A DNA stretch of 64,000 bases from Candidatus Muiribacterium halophilum. GTDB taxonomy: Bacteria; Muiribacteriota; Muiribacteriia; Muiribacteriales; Muiribacteriaceae. How positions within the stretch are numbered: the stretch's first letter is position 1; every line of letters starts with the position of its first letter. The DNA lies in assembly GCA_023228995.1 (NCBI GenBank), contig JALOAD010000013.1:1-64000 (forward strand), written 5' to 3'. Both the position numbers and the translations under genes were made by a program. Below, piece by piece: positions 1-8,057 of the stretch. Under the pieces are notes generated by a model. It was not told where the DNA came from. It saw only the letters and a list, made by a program, of their open reading frames with translations, and made no database searches.

Positions 1-34
1 TTTCACCATCTTTCACAAGTTTATAATTACTCAT
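1..34 (-). CDS. BspA-type LRR protein, N-terminal fragment at window edge
   Basis: The reverse strand opens with ATG at 34 and reads MSNYKLVKDGE before leaving the window. The same 'KLxxDGK' start opens the neighbouring leucine-rich proteins, so this is almost certainly another member of the array. Its ATG overlaps the stop region of the gene upstream, as is usual in this cluster. Only 11 residues are visible. Confidence 0.5.
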   Translation of the reverse strand, partial: MSNYKLVKDGE

Positions 35-212
35 TAAATATTTGATTAAATTTATATTCTCTATTTCTTTGTTTATATACATTATATTGTTCTTTACTAC
101 CAAAAGTAAATAACAATTGTTCCTCTATCAATTTAGAATTTATGTTAATTATACGATGGTAATTATGAAAAGCATTATATCCAATTACATTTGGTATATC
201 TACATTTGTCAT
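27..212 (-). CDS. Short BspA-type LRR protein, single repeat plus C-terminal tail
   Basis: This 61-residue protein holds one leucine-rich unit (IPNVIGYNAFHNY) followed by the family tail, with SKLIEEQL and the ending RNREYKFNQIFNE. It starts directly after the stop codon of the gene upstream. It lacks the usual 'DGK' N-terminus, so it may be a truncated copy or the end of a decayed longer gene. Function unknown; it belongs to the same paralogue array as its neighbours. Confidence 0.55.
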   Translation of the reverse strand: MTNVDIPNVIGYNAFHNYHRIININSKLIEEQLLFTFGSKEQYNVYKQRNREYKFNQIFNE

Positions 213-737
213 TTATAATCCTTCATCTAAAATTTTAAGTTTATATTCTCTATTTCTTCGTAAATAATTGTAATACTCTTTTTCACTATAAAATGCATAT
301 ATTAAATTTTCTTCTATTATTTTTGATTTGATATTTGATATAATATAACAATTAACAAAAACATCATTTCCAATTTCAGACACATTTGGCATATTTACTG
401 TATATAAATTAAAACATGAATCAAATGCAGAATCTTCTATCATAGGTGAACCTAATATATTTACATTTTTTAGATTTATACAATGTGCAAAAGTACCATA
501 TTGTATTTCAGTTACACTATTAGGTATGTTTATTTCTCGTATAAATAAACAACTACTAAAAGCTTTTTCTTCTATTTTAGTAACAGAATTAGGAATTATC
601 ACATTACTTAAACTACGACAATTATTAAAAGCTCTACTACCTATAGTAGTTACACCATATGGTATCTCAACATCTATGTAACTTGGATTTATCCACAATA
701 ATGTTTTACCATCTTCTGATATTTTATAATTCTCCAT
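213..737 (-). CDS. BspA-type (LRR_5) leucine-rich repeat protein
   Basis: The protein has 174 residues, with an N-terminal 'SEDGKTLLW' segment and about five 23-residue repeats of the type IPxSVTxIxxxAFxxCxxL. It ends in the shared tail with RNREYKLKIL. There is no signal peptide or anchor, so unlike surface BspA proteins of bacteria it should be cytoplasmic. LRR_5 repeats usually bind proteins; the partner is unknown. Its start overlaps the end of the next upstream gene by 14 nt, which suggests translational coupling. Confidence 0.75.
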   Translation of the reverse strand: MENYKISEDGKTLLWINPSYIDVEIPYGVTTIGSRAFNNCRSLSNVIIPNSVTKIEEKAFSSCLFIREINIPNSVTEIQYGTFAHCINLKNVNILGSPMIEDSAFDSCFNLYTVNMPNVSEIGNDVFVNCYIISNIKSKIIEENLIYAFYSEKEYYNYLRRNREYKLKILDEGL

Positions 738-1305
738 ATAACTTATTTAGTTTATACTCTCTATTTCTTTGTAGATATTTATGAAAATTCTCTTCATTAT
801 TTAATGATGCTTCAATATGATCTTTATCCAGTTTACTATTTATATAAGAAAGATTTACACATTTAGTTAAAAAGCCTATATAATATCTACGAAAATTAGG
901 TATATTTAACACACTTAAATTAACACATTCTTCAAAAGCAAAAGAACCAATGTATATTACATTAGGCATATTTACTTCTAATAAATTATAACATTGACTA
1001 AAAGATCTATCACCTATGGTTTGTACTTCAGGTAAATTAACTTTGGTTAAATTAACACATTCACTAAAAGCATAATTATGTATTTTAGTCACTTTTGGCA
1101 TAGATATTGTAGTTAATTTTTCACAACCTGAAAAAGCTGAATTTCCTATAACCTCAACATTAGACATATTTATAGTAATTAATTCATTACAATCTGAAAA
1201 AGCTAAATAATCTATTTTTATCACACTATCTGGTACATCCAATGTTACTACGTGTGGTTTTACATAATTTAATACCTTACCATCTTTCGATAATTTGAAA
1301 TCCAT
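724..1305 (-). CDS. BspA-type (LRR_5) leucine-rich repeat protein
   Basis: A 193-residue paralogue: 'SKDGKVLNYV' at the N-terminus, then repeats such as VIKIDYLAFSDCNEL and VTKIHNYAFSECVNL up to about residue 150, then the conserved tail ending QRNREYKLNKLYGEL. No signal peptide is visible. It belongs to the minus-strand operon of near-abutting paralogues. A protein-interaction role is inferred only from the repeat type. Confidence 0.75.
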   Translation of the reverse strand: MDFKLSKDGKVLNYVKPHVVTLDVPDSVIKIDYLAFSDCNELITINMSNVEVIGNSAFSGCEKLTTISMPKVTKIHNYAFSECVNLTKVNLPEVQTIGDRSFSQCYNLLEVNMPNVIYIGSFAFEECVNLSVLNIPNFRRYYIGFLTKCVNLSYINSKLDKDHIEASLNNEENFHKYLQRNREYKLNKLYGEL

Positions 1306-1306
1306 T

Positions 1307-1738
1307 TCATAACTTATTTAGTTTATACTCTCTATTTCTTTGTATATAAGCATTATATTTAGGTACATTATTAAAAGCTAATCTTAATTGTTCATTGCTT
1401 AATTTAGATTTAATATAAGTTAATTTGTCACAATTTAAAAAAGCACCCTGGTTAATTTTAGTCACATTTGGAATAATCAATGTGTGTAAATTTACACAAT
1501 TACTGAATGAAAACTCACGTAATTCAACTACATCTGGTAGGCAAATATTTTCAATATGTGAATTTCTGAAAGCACATTCTTCTATAATTTTAATATTTGG
1601 TATATATATATTATTCATTGCACTATTCCTAAATGAATAATTACCAATTACTTCCACTGAATCTGGTATATCAATTGTATTGATATCACAATTAACATAT
1701 ACTAATATTTTTTTATCTTCAGATAATTCATATTCCAT
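1307..1738 (-). CDS. BspA-type (LRR_5) leucine-rich repeat protein, short
   Basis: A 143-residue paralogue with 'SEDKKILVYV' at the start, four repeats (for example VEVIGNYSFRNS and VTKINQGAFLNC) and a tail that ends exactly at RNREYKLNKL. The length differences between paralogues are whole repeats, consistent with repeat gain and loss. No export signal. Function unknown. Confidence 0.72.
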   Translation of the reverse strand: MEYELSEDKKILVYVNCDINTIDIPDSVEVIGNYSFRNSAMNNIYIPNIKIIEECAFRNSHIENICLPDVVELREFSFSNCVNLHTLIIPNVTKINQGAFLNCDKLTYIKSKLSNEQLRLAFNNVPKYNAYIQRNREYKLNKL

Positions 1739-2381
1739 ATTCTAAGATATTTAATTTAATATTTCTACTTCTTTGTATATAATTGTTATACTCCCACTCA
1801 AGACCAAATGCAATAATTAATTGACTCGATTTTAAGCATGAATTTATATAGTTTAAGTTAAAACAATTATTAAATACACAACTTCCTATATTTCTAACTT
1901 TAGGTATATTCACATTAATTAATTTACTACAATTCTCAAATGCACCAAATTCAATTTCAGTTACATCTGATATGTTTATATTATTTATATCACTATTAGC
2001 AAATGCTAAATTGCCTATTTTAGTTACTGTTTTAGGTATAATTATATTAGTTAATTTTATACAATTCTTAAATGTTCCAAATTCAATTTCAGTTATATTT
2101 GGTAATTTTATAGATTGTAAATTTTCACAATTGTGAAAAGCACCATGTCCAATTTTACATACAGTATTTGGTATTTCTATATGTTGTAAATTTACACAAT
2201 TACCAAAAGCCTTGTCCCCTATTTCAGTCACTTTATCTGGTATTGATATGTTTTTCAATAAAGTACAATTATAAAAAGCACTATCACCTATTATTTGTAC
2301 ATTATCTGGTATTCTAAATGTTTTCACATTTTTTTCTACATATAATAATTTTTTTTCATCCTTAGTTAATTTATAATCCAT
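1728..2381 (-). CDS. BspA-type (LRR_5) leucine-rich repeat protein, longest of the left array
   Basis: This 217-residue member has 'TKDEKKLLYV' followed by about six repeats (IPDNVQIIGDSAFYNC, IPDKVTEIGDKAFGNC and others) and the tail RSRNIKLNIL. It is the first gene after a short intergenic gap that carries a promoter-like TATATTTG, so transcription of the array from 2381 down to the window edge may start here. No signal peptide. Confidence 0.75.
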   Translation of the reverse strand: MDYKLTKDEKKLLYVEKNVKTFRIPDNVQIIGDSAFYNCTLLKNISIPDKVTEIGDKAFGNCVNLQHIEIPNTVCKIGHGAFHNCENLQSIKLPNITEIEFGTFKNCIKLTNIIIPKTVTKIGNLAFANSDINNINISDVTEIEFGAFENCSKLINVNIPKVRNIGSCVFNNCFNLNYINSCLKSSQLIIAFGLEWEYNNYIQRSRNIKLNILEYGI

Positions 2382-2404
2382 ATTTAATTCAAAATTTACA
2401 AATA

Positions 2405-2412
2405 CAAATATA
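2405..2412 (-). promoter_or_regulatory. Bacteroidota-type -7 element
   Basis: TATATTTG lies 24 nt upstream of the ATG at 2381. The -7 box is a perfect match, but no TTTG was found about 20 nt further upstream, so this is weaker than the other host-type promoters in the window. Confidence 0.35.
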
Positions 2413-2460
2413 CAACAAATAATTTATTTGACCTAATTTTTCTCAGATTAAATATACTAT

Positions 2461-2940
2461 TTATTGTAATTTGTATCTAAATAATTTATTTAATTTAATA
2501 TCTCTATTTCTTTGTAAATAATTATTATATTGTTTTATATCATCACCAAATGCTTTCAACAATTCTTTCCTAGTTAATTTTGATTCAATATAAGTTAGAT
2601 TATAACATTCATTAAAAGCACCATAACCAACTTCAGTATTATCATTTTGTATAATTACATTTTGTAATTTTTCACATCCATTGAAAGCCCAATTCAATAT
2701 ACTATTTACATTTTTTGGTATTATCATATTATCTAAATTTGAACAATTTTCAAAAGAATGATAATTAATGAAATTCATTGTTTTTGGTATGGTTACTTTT
2801 TTCAAATATTTACAATCACTAAAACACCATGGTGTTATTCTAACAACACCTTCTGGTATATCAAATATTATAACATTGCTATCCACTGAAATCAATGTCT
2901 GATTTTCACAATAAAAATTAGTTATGTTATTTTTCTTCAT
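2461..2940 (-). CDS. BspA-type (LRR_5) leucine-rich repeat protein
   Basis: A 159-residue paralogue with repeats VVRITPWCFSDCKYL and NFINYHSFENCSNL, then the tail motif SKLTRKELLKAFG and the ending RNRDIKLNKLFRYKLQ. The N-terminus (NITNFYCENQTL) is more divergent than in its neighbours. Its start overlaps the end of the upstream gene by 14 nt. Confidence 0.72.
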   Translation of the reverse strand: MKKNNITNFYCENQTLISVDSNVIIFDIPEGVVRITPWCFSDCKYLKKVTIPKTMNFINYHSFENCSNLDNMIIPKNVNSILNWAFNGCEKLQNVIIQNDNTEVGYGAFNECYNLTYIESKLTRKELLKAFGDDIKQYNNYLQRNRDIKLNKLFRYKLQ

Positions 2941-3436
2941 ATAACTTGTTTATTTTATATTCTCTATTTCTAATTAAATAGTTTTTATAATGTTCTTCAC
3001 TTCCTAATGCAAATATTAGTTGTTCTTCAGATAGGTTTGAATTAATCATACTTAAGTTTTCACAACACCCAAAAGCTTCTTTATCTATCTCTTTACATTT
3101 TGGTATATTTATACTAATTAAACCAGAATTATAAAAAGTGTCTCTACCTATTTTAACTACTTTGGGTAAATTTATATGTGCTAGACTTACACAATGTTGA
3201 AACGTTGCTTCACATATTTCTTTCACTTTTGGTATATTTATATTGGTTAAAATAAAACAACTACGAAAAGCTACTGGACCTAATCTAATAACATTTGGAA
3301 TATTCACATATTTTAATTCTCTACATAATTCAAAAGCACATCTACTAATATATTTAATATTAGTTTCATCTATTATATCAACATCCTTATATGCTTTTAT
3401 TATTTTATTTTTTTCAATAATGAGCTTATCACACAT
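2927..3436 (-). CDS. BspA-type (LRR_5) leucine-rich repeat protein
   Basis: A 169-residue paralogue with repeats such as IKYISRCAFELCREL and VKEICEATFQHC, followed by SNLSEEQLIFALGSEE and the C-terminal tail IRNREYKINKLYEEK. It overlaps the start of its downstream paralogue. There is no signal peptide; a cytoplasmic protein-binding role is inferred from the repeats only. Confidence 0.73.
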   Translation of the reverse strand: MCDKLIIEKNKIIKAYKDVDIIDETNIKYISRCAFELCRELKYVNIPNVIRLGPVAFRSCFILTNINIPKVKEICEATFQHCVSLAHINLPKVVKIGRDTFYNSGLISINIPKCKEIDKEAFGCCENLSMINSNLSEEQLIFALGSEEHYKNYLIRNREYKINKLYEEK

Positions 3437-3461
3437 ATTATCATATTTATAATAAATATTT

Positions 3462-4103
3462 TTACACTATAGATATATCAATTAATCCATGTGTCCATTT
3501 TCTAATTTTATTATATCTAATTTCTTTTTTTTCTTCTTTTATTTTATTATTTTCAAGTAATCTCTTATAATATTCACCTGTGATGAAACCATAATATACA
3601 TTAGTTTCTATATATTTTGGAGAAGGTATGTTATTAATTTCTTCACCAGAACCCCAACCAGTGTGTAATTTATTTTCTTCTTCTATTACTTTCAATTCAT
3701 GTTCTCTACATATTTCATAATGATATTTTATATTTTCATAATCATTATATTTATCTACTTTAGGATATTGTTCTACACATAAATTAATATTAGATGTTCT
3801 ACCATATCTTTCATTTCGTAGATTTTTATGTAGAACATTTTCATCATAAAATTCAATAGGCAACCAACCATATCCATTATATTTTGTATTATTAAATCCA
3901 CTTAAAATATATCTGGAATCTAATAAAATAAAATAATGTATTGATGTCCAAAAATCTGAATCACCTTCATAACATCTCACTACATATTCTTTATGTAATG
4001 AAATATGTGGTCTTATGTTAGTGTCTAAATACAATTCCTTAAAACTACTATAAGGTAGAACTACATACTTATTAATAGATTTTCTTTTTAATTTAATTTT
4101 CAT
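3462..4103 (-). CDS. Hypothetical protein, 213 aa
   Basis: I do not recognise this protein. It is a soluble mixed-charge protein with a very basic start (MKIKLKRKSINK), several Trp residues (FWTSIHYF, YGWLPIEF) and a Lys/Glu-rich helix near residue 185. It contains IRYNKIRKW near the end, which only loosely recalls the C-terminal tail of the neighbouring family. It is co-oriented with the LRR array. Confidence 0.6.
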   Translation of the reverse strand: MKIKLKRKSINKYVVLPYSSFKELYLDTNIRPHISLHKEYVVRCYEGDSDFWTSIHYFILLDSRYILSGFNNTKYNGYGWLPIEFYDENVLHKNLRNERYGRTSNINLCVEQYPKVDKYNDYENIKYHYEICREHELKVIEEENKLHTGWGSGEEINNIPSPKYIETNVYYGFITGEYYKRLLENNKIKEEKKEIRYNKIRKWTHGLIDISIV

Positions 4104-4185
4104 CTTATTATTTATTGATTATTAAATATGTTTAATTTATTTACATTTACTAAACTAATACTATATCACATTGAATTAAATTCAA

Positions 4186-4674
4186 CTAATTATTTTTAGA
4201 ATGGTTAATTTCAAGATCTATAATTATTTCCTTAATTATCTTAGGGGTTTTTTCTAAGGTTAGTTCATTTTTGGCACTTGAAAAATCCTTTATTAATTCC
4301 TTATTTAGATATATCTTAAATTTTCTATCTTTATTTTTTATTAATTCATCACTTAATTCTACATTGAAACCAAATAAGTTGTATAATTCTATACATTTCT
4401 TAACATTGTCTATATTTGGTAAGCAATTTATTTTATTAGTCTCATCTTTTTTATATTGTTCATAATCAGATATAAAATTTTCATAATCATAATTATTAAT
4501 CTCTATAAAATAATCATTCATTATTAAATACATAATATTATCATATTTTATAATGATATCCATTTCATTACAAATCTGTGATATTTTACATAATTTTTCA
4601 TCATCATCGTGGTGTATATCATATAAATTTGTTCCTATATGATAATATTTATCATAAAATTCTTGTTTTGTCAT
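4186..4674 (-). CDS. Hypothetical protein, 162 aa
   Basis: No family is recognised. The protein is soluble and rich in Asp, Asn, Ile and Lys, with MTKQEFYDKYYHIG at the start and a predicted helical C-terminus (LEKTPKIIKEIIIDLEI). It lies 1 nt downstream of the macro-domain gene stop-start junction and is probably co-transcribed with it. Confidence 0.6.
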   Translation of the reverse strand: MTKQEFYDKYYHIGTNLYDIHHDDDEKLCKISQICNEMDIIIKYDNIMYLIMNDYFIEINNYDYENFISDYEQYKKDETNKINCLPNIDNVKKCIELYNLFGFNVELSDELIKNKDRKFKIYLNKELIKDFSSAKNELTLEKTPKIIKEIIIDLEINHSKNN

Positions 4675-4675
4675 A

Positions 4676-5170
4676 TTAATTATAAATTACAATAGATACC
4701 TTACAATTTTTTAATTCTGTTTTTATTATTTTTTTTACTATTTGCCAATCTCCACCAGCAATACCACAACCTATCTGTGGTAACCCAATATGTTTTCCTT
4801 CGAATAAAATATTAATTTTTCTGAGACATAATTTTAATGCTTCTATATCTAAGAATTTACCTGGTTTAATTTGAGTATATGCATTCACTACTGATAATAT
4901 AAATTCATCACCATGTAAATTTGTTTCACCATAATTTATATTAAAAAAAGTTTGGTTGATTATTGCAAAATTTTCATATTCAATATTACCTAATTTATTG
5001 ATATCTGGACCAATTAATTCTTGTTTATATTTATTTGTATTAAAGGTTTTTGACATCTGTAATGCTATTCCAGCTTTCATAATAGACATACAATTACAAC
5101 CATGAACAATAACATCAAATTGTTTATTCAATGATAATTTAATGAGGTCTCCATATATTTCTTTATACAT
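4676..5170 (-). CDS. Macro-domain (ADP-ribose-binding) protein
   Basis: The 164-residue protein is a single macro domain. Visible signatures are VIVHGCNCMSIMKAGIA near residues 21-37 (adenosine and distal ribose loop) and GLPQIGCGIAGGDW near residues 129-142 (phosphate loop). Macro domains bind or hydrolyse ADP-ribose derivatives such as ADP-ribose 1''-phosphate or ADP-ribosylated substrates. In a phage this could reverse host ADP-ribosylation or process NAD breakdown products, which is inference. A clean host-type promoter precedes it, and a broken copy of its N-terminal loop lies just upstream. Confidence 0.85.
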   Translation of the reverse strand: MYKEIYGDLIKLSLNKQFDVIVHGCNCMSIMKAGIALQMSKTFNTNKYKQELIGPDINKLGNIEYENFAIINQTFFNINYGETNLHGDEFILSVVNAYTQIKPGKFLDIEALKLCLRKINILFEGKHIGLPQIGCGIAGGDWQIVKKIIKTELKNCKVSIVIYN

Positions 5171-5190
5171 TATATAATTTTTTATTTTTG

Positions 5191-5222
5191 CAAAGATATA
5201 ATATATAATTTACATCACCAAA
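5191..5222 (-). promoter_or_regulatory. Host-type promoter for the macro-domain operon
   Basis: On the minus strand TTTG (5222-5219), 20 nt, then TATCTTTG (5198-5191), about 20 nt before the ATG at 5170. This matches the Bacteroidota primary sigma consensus exactly. Confidence 0.8.
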
Positions 5223-5313
5223 TATTTAACATTAATTAAGAAAGACATAAATAATTATGTCTTTTATCTTATGGTCTTGATAAAAGTTGTTTCAATAGTC
5301 CATCTATTAAAAT

Positions 5314-5443
5314 ATGGCTATTATGAAAGTTGGAATAGCATTACAGATGTCAAAATTTTTATAATGGTGATGGTTTTTGTACTAAGAATGATATAAAATA
5401 TACCATAGATAAAAATGGAAAGTTAAAAATATATAAATCATAG
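5314..5443 (+). pseudogene. Remnant of a macro-domain gene on the opposite strand
   Basis: ATG at 5314 reads MAIMKVGIALQMSKFL then stop. This matches the loop MSIMKAGIALQMSK of the intact macro-domain protein. After the stop a second open stretch reads NDIKYTIDKNGKLKIYKS up to 5443. It looks like a small inverted duplicate that has decayed and fused with unrelated sequence. Confidence 0.6.
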
Positions 5444-5450
5444 ATATTTA

Positions 5451-5482
5451 TTTGCTCAATTAATTTTTTTGTAGTATCTTTG
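5451..5482 (+). promoter_or_regulatory. Host-type promoter
   Basis: TTTG at 5451-5454, a 20-nt spacer, and TATCTTTG at 5475-5482, 24 nt upstream of the ATG at 5507. It drives the small membrane protein alone, because a terminator follows that gene. Confidence 0.85.
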
Positions 5483-5506
5483 CAGTAAACTTAAAAATAT
5501 AATATT

Positions 5507-5689
5507 ATGTTAACATTTATACTTGGGTTGATTTTTGTATATTTTATAATTAGAACCTTTACTAATTTCAGTTTTAATTTTTTAACTGGAACTTTATTAG
5601 ATATATTCAAAACTGGAGCTAAGGGTTGTTTATTGGTTATTGTGATAGGATTTGTATTCTTATTGATACTATTAATTGGACTTTTTTAA
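5507..5689 (+). CDS. Small membrane protein, 60 aa
   Basis: Two hydrophobic segments (LTFILGLIFVYFIIRTF and LLVIVIGFVFLLILLIGLF) flank a short amphipathic link with one Lys. There are no catalytic motifs. With its own host-type promoter and terminator it is a monocistronic, probably early-expressed inner-membrane protein. Such proteins in phages can act in superinfection exclusion or membrane modification, but nothing here proves that. Confidence 0.7.
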   Translation: MLTFILGLIFVYFIIRTFTNFSFNFLTGTLLDIFKTGAKGCLLVIVIGFVFLLILLIGLF

Positions 5690-5697
5690 TAGTAAAT

Positions 5698-5730
5698 AAA
5701 AAAGACTTAGTTCAATCTAAGTCTTTTTTA
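5698..5730 (+). terminator. Rho-independent terminator
   Basis: AAAGACTTAG-TTCAAT-CTAAGTCTTT forms a 10-bp stem with a 6-nt loop followed by T residues, 9 nt after the stop of the small membrane gene. Confidence 0.9.
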
Positions 5731-5880
5731 TTATAATATTTGTTTCAATTTATTATTTCTATTATTTTTTAGAAAAATATTATATTCATTTTCATCATAA
5801 AAACTATGTTTTAATTGTTTTCAAAGATTTACAACTAAAAAAAGTATCATATTATAAGCCAAGTATCTTTTTAAGATCTT
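5731..5880 (-). pseudogene. Remnant of a BspA-type LRR gene
   Basis: The reverse strand reads QLKHSFYDENEYNIFLKNN followed by RNNKLKQIL and a stop at 5731. This is clearly the C-terminal tail of the LRR family. Just upstream, in another frame, is FFSCKSLKTI, a repeat fragment. The reading frame is broken and no start is seen, so this is a decayed family member. Confidence 0.65.
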
Positions 5881-5971
5881 TTGATTTTACCTACATATTA
5901 TAATTTTCTTTTAATATATATCAAAGAAGATTATTTTTTTATGATTTTTATGTTAAATTATTGTTAAATAA

Positions 5972-6325
5972 TTAATATTCATCATAGTTATCATCTATAA
6001 TACTATTCTTATAATTATGTGCTTCTATTAAAGTATTAAAATAAAATTCTTCTTCCTCTTTGTTAGTGAAAATTATTTTCACATGTGGTTTTACATATAC
6101 CTCATTGTCTTTAATATAAAAAGCATTAGACATTTTTAAGAACTCTTCTATAGTAAATTTATCATGTGTAATACCATAAAACATATCAACAATATAATTA
6201 GTATCTTTATTAAATAGTCTATCAAATATTGTTTTCTTCTTAAAACGATAAAAATCACTTATTTGTGTATCCTTAACTATTACTTTCCAAATTGTTTTTT
6301 TGTTATAATATCTTTCTCTATTCAT
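5972..6325 (-). CDS. Hypothetical protein, 117 aa
   Basis: Not recognised. A soluble, highly charged protein with a basic N-terminal half (NRERYYNKKTIWKVIVKD, RFKKKTIFDRLFNK) and an acidic C-terminus (SIIDDNYDEY). It stands between two decayed genes and is co-oriented with the accessory cluster. Confidence 0.6.
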   Translation of the reverse strand: MNRERYYNKKTIWKVIVKDTQISDFYRFKKKTIFDRLFNKDTNYIVDMFYGITHDKFTIEEFLKMSNAFYIKDNEVYVKPHVKIIFTNKEEEEFYFNTLIEAHNYKNSIIDDNYDEY

Positions 6326-6340
6326 TATGTTTAATTTTTA

Positions 6341-6620
6341 TTAATTATCTCTTAATCTATTTTCAATAATCTCACAATAGTTATGACTTATCTCTGAGCA
6401 AATATAGTTACGATTGAATCTCTTTTAGCAACTATTGCTACCTGTACCTACAAATGGATCATATATAATATCATTTTCATTTGTGAAAATAGTAATTATT
6501 TTTTTCAACTAATTCTTCTGGAAAATTGCTTTATGTTCTTTTGATATTTTCTTACCTCGTTTAATGTTCCCCTCTCAAAATTACATATATCAAATTATCT
6601 GCTTATTGCTTGATTGTTGT
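6341..6620 (-). pseudogene. Decayed DNA methyltransferase (N4/N6 class) C-terminus
   Basis: On the minus strand three pieces in different frames align with the end of a beta-type DNA methylase: RGNIKRGKKISKEHKAIF, then PEELVEK, then IITIFTNENDIIYDPFVGTG followed by SNSC, an in-frame stop, and KRFNRNYICSEIS up to the stop at 6341. DPFVGTGS is motif I. At least two frameshifts and one nonsense codon make it non-functional. It resembles the intact methylase at 45.5 kb. Confidence 0.75.
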
Positions 6621-6635
6621 CAAATTCCCACCATA

Positions 6636-6899
6636 TTAAAGTTTTTCAGTTTTAAGTGTTATTATATTGTTTTCTATAATAATTTCTTTTACTATATCAC
6701 CAGACCATTCTTTATTGAAATAACCCATATCAAATAAGCCAACACTTATATAAGGACCACCGGTTGGATCAACCATATTAAGAAGATCATTTTCATCATA
6801 ACCACATCTACAAAATTGTAGATTCATTTCTAATTCATATAAATCATTTGATTTTTTATCAATGATTATTTTTTCCTTATATCTATTATAACAAATCAT
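6636..6899 (-). CDS. Hypothetical protein, 87 aa
   Basis: I place the start at 6899 (MICYNRYKEKI) rather than at the ATG at 6926, because the earlier ATG lies in the promoter -7 box TATATTTGC. The protein is soluble, with FCRCGYDENDLLNMVDPTGG in the middle and an acidic-hydrophobic C-terminus. Family not recognised. Confidence 0.6.
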   Translation of the reverse strand: MICYNRYKEKIIIDKKSNDLYELEMNLQFCRCGYDENDLLNMVDPTGGPYISVGLFDMGYFNKEWSGDIVKEIIIENNIITLKTEKL

Positions 6900-6915
6900 A
6901 ATATTTATTTTTTTG

Positions 6916-6947
6916 CAAATATACAATTATTTTTTATCATCACCAAA
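6916..6947 (-). promoter_or_regulatory. Host-type promoter inside the 3' end of the upstream LRR gene
   Basis: Minus strand TTTG at 6947-6944, a 20-nt spacer and TATATTTG at 6923-6916, with the ATG at 6899. The -33 box lies within the last codons of the LRR gene that ends at 6927. Confidence 0.8.
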
Positions 6948-7589
6948 TAAATTATCTATAATTGTATTTCTTTTTAATCTAATATATTGATTAACATTTA
7001 TTTTACTACGAAATACTTTTATCAATTCTTCTTCAATTAAAGGTTTACTAATATAAAATAAATTAGGACAATTATCGAAAGTATCAAATCCTATTTTAGT
7101 ATTATCATTTATTAAAATTGATTTTAAGTTTATACAACTATCAAAAGCATTTCTATCAATATATTCTACAATAGGCATATTAACATTTTCTATTTCTTTA
7201 CAATTCCAAAAACTACCATTGCCAATTGTTAAGACATTCAAAAAATTAATATTTTTCAATTTTTTACAATAAGCAAAAGCACAATCATCTATATACTTGA
7301 TATTAGGTATATTTATTTCAGTGAGATTATAACAACTATAAAAAACACATGGTTCAATTAGTTTTAGTTTGGGAAATTTTATAGAATATAATTTGGAGCA
7401 ATAACCAAATGCTCTCTCTTCAATGCATAATACATTTTCACCATATATAGTTTCTAATTTAGAATTACGTACAATTGCATCATCTTTTATAATAACAACA
7501 GTATCTGGTAAAATAGCATCTATCACATCATCATTAATACCAATTAAAGTCTTTTTATCTGGTGATAATTTATAGTAACTTTCACCCAT
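6927..7589 (-). CDS. BspA-type (LRR_5) leucine-rich repeat protein
   Basis: A 220-residue paralogue separated from the main array. It has 'SPDKKTLIGI' at the N-terminus and about seven repeats (for example LIEPCVFYSCYNL, IKYIDDCAFAYCKKL). Its tail, SKPLIEEELIKVFRS and IRLKRNTIIDNLFGDDKK, is a diverged form of the family tail. No signal peptide. Its first codons overlap the end of the zinc-finger gene by 8 nt. Confidence 0.75.
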   Translation of the reverse strand: MGESYYKLSPDKKTLIGINDDVIDAILPDTVVIIKDDAIVRNSKLETIYGENVLCIEERAFGYCSKLYSIKFPKLKLIEPCVFYSCYNLTEINIPNIKYIDDCAFAYCKKLKNINFLNVLTIGNGSFWNCKEIENVNMPIVEYIDRNAFDSCINLKSILINDNTKIGFDTFDNCPNLFYISKPLIEEELIKVFRSKINVNQYIRLKRNTIIDNLFGDDKK

Positions 7590-8055
7590 AAGATTTTTCT
7601 TTTCTTATATTCAATTTCCACTTAAATATATTAGGTTTATATTTATATTTTATATTTTCACCACCTATTTTTTTTGGATATAAAGTAAATCTATAATTTA
7701 ATAATTTGAAATTAATAGTTAATTTTTTTATTAATTGGCAACCATTATTATAATAGTAATACCAAGAATTTAAGGCATATAATTCACTATCGACTTTATA
7801 TAAATTAATGAAATAATCTAATTGTTCATAATTAATATTTCTTGATGGGAAATTTGGGAAAGTTGTAAATATTTCACCAGTTTCAACCCATGTTAATGTC
7901 AATTTATTTGATACACAATCATGATTTATACATTGATAGCCATCTTTTAATGATACATCACTATCAGTTGTATGTTCAACTAATGATTCATAATAATCTT
8001 GATGAGTTATTATTAATTTTTCTTTACAAAAGGGGCAATATATATTATAATTCAT
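7582..8055 (-). CDS. Zinc-ribbon-like hypothetical protein, 157 aa
   Basis: CPFC near residue 7 and CINHDC near residue 42 form a plausible four-cysteine zinc site. The rest is Tyr/Asn-rich with no recognised domain (YYYYNNGCQL, YRFTLYPKK). It is translationally coupled to the LRR gene that follows. The function of the metal site is unknown. Confidence 0.6.
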   Translation of the reverse strand: MNYNIYCPFCKEKLIITHQDYYESLVEHTTDSDVSLKDGYQCINHDCVSNKLTLTWVETGEIFTTFPNFPSRNINYEQLDYFINLYKVDSELYALNSWYYYYNNGCQLIKKLTINFKLLNYRFTLYPKKIGGENIKYKYKPNIFKWKLNIRKEKSYG

Positions 8056-8057
8056 AA

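Noticed and set aside
5314-5443. A working small gene on the plus strand at 5.3 kb
   Set aside because: The frame stops after 17 residues and matches a piece of the macro-domain protein.
6900-6926. Upstream in-frame ATG giving MYICKKINI before MICYNRYK
   Set aside because: It lies in the -7 box TATATTTGC of a perfect host-type promoter, so it is not in the transcript.
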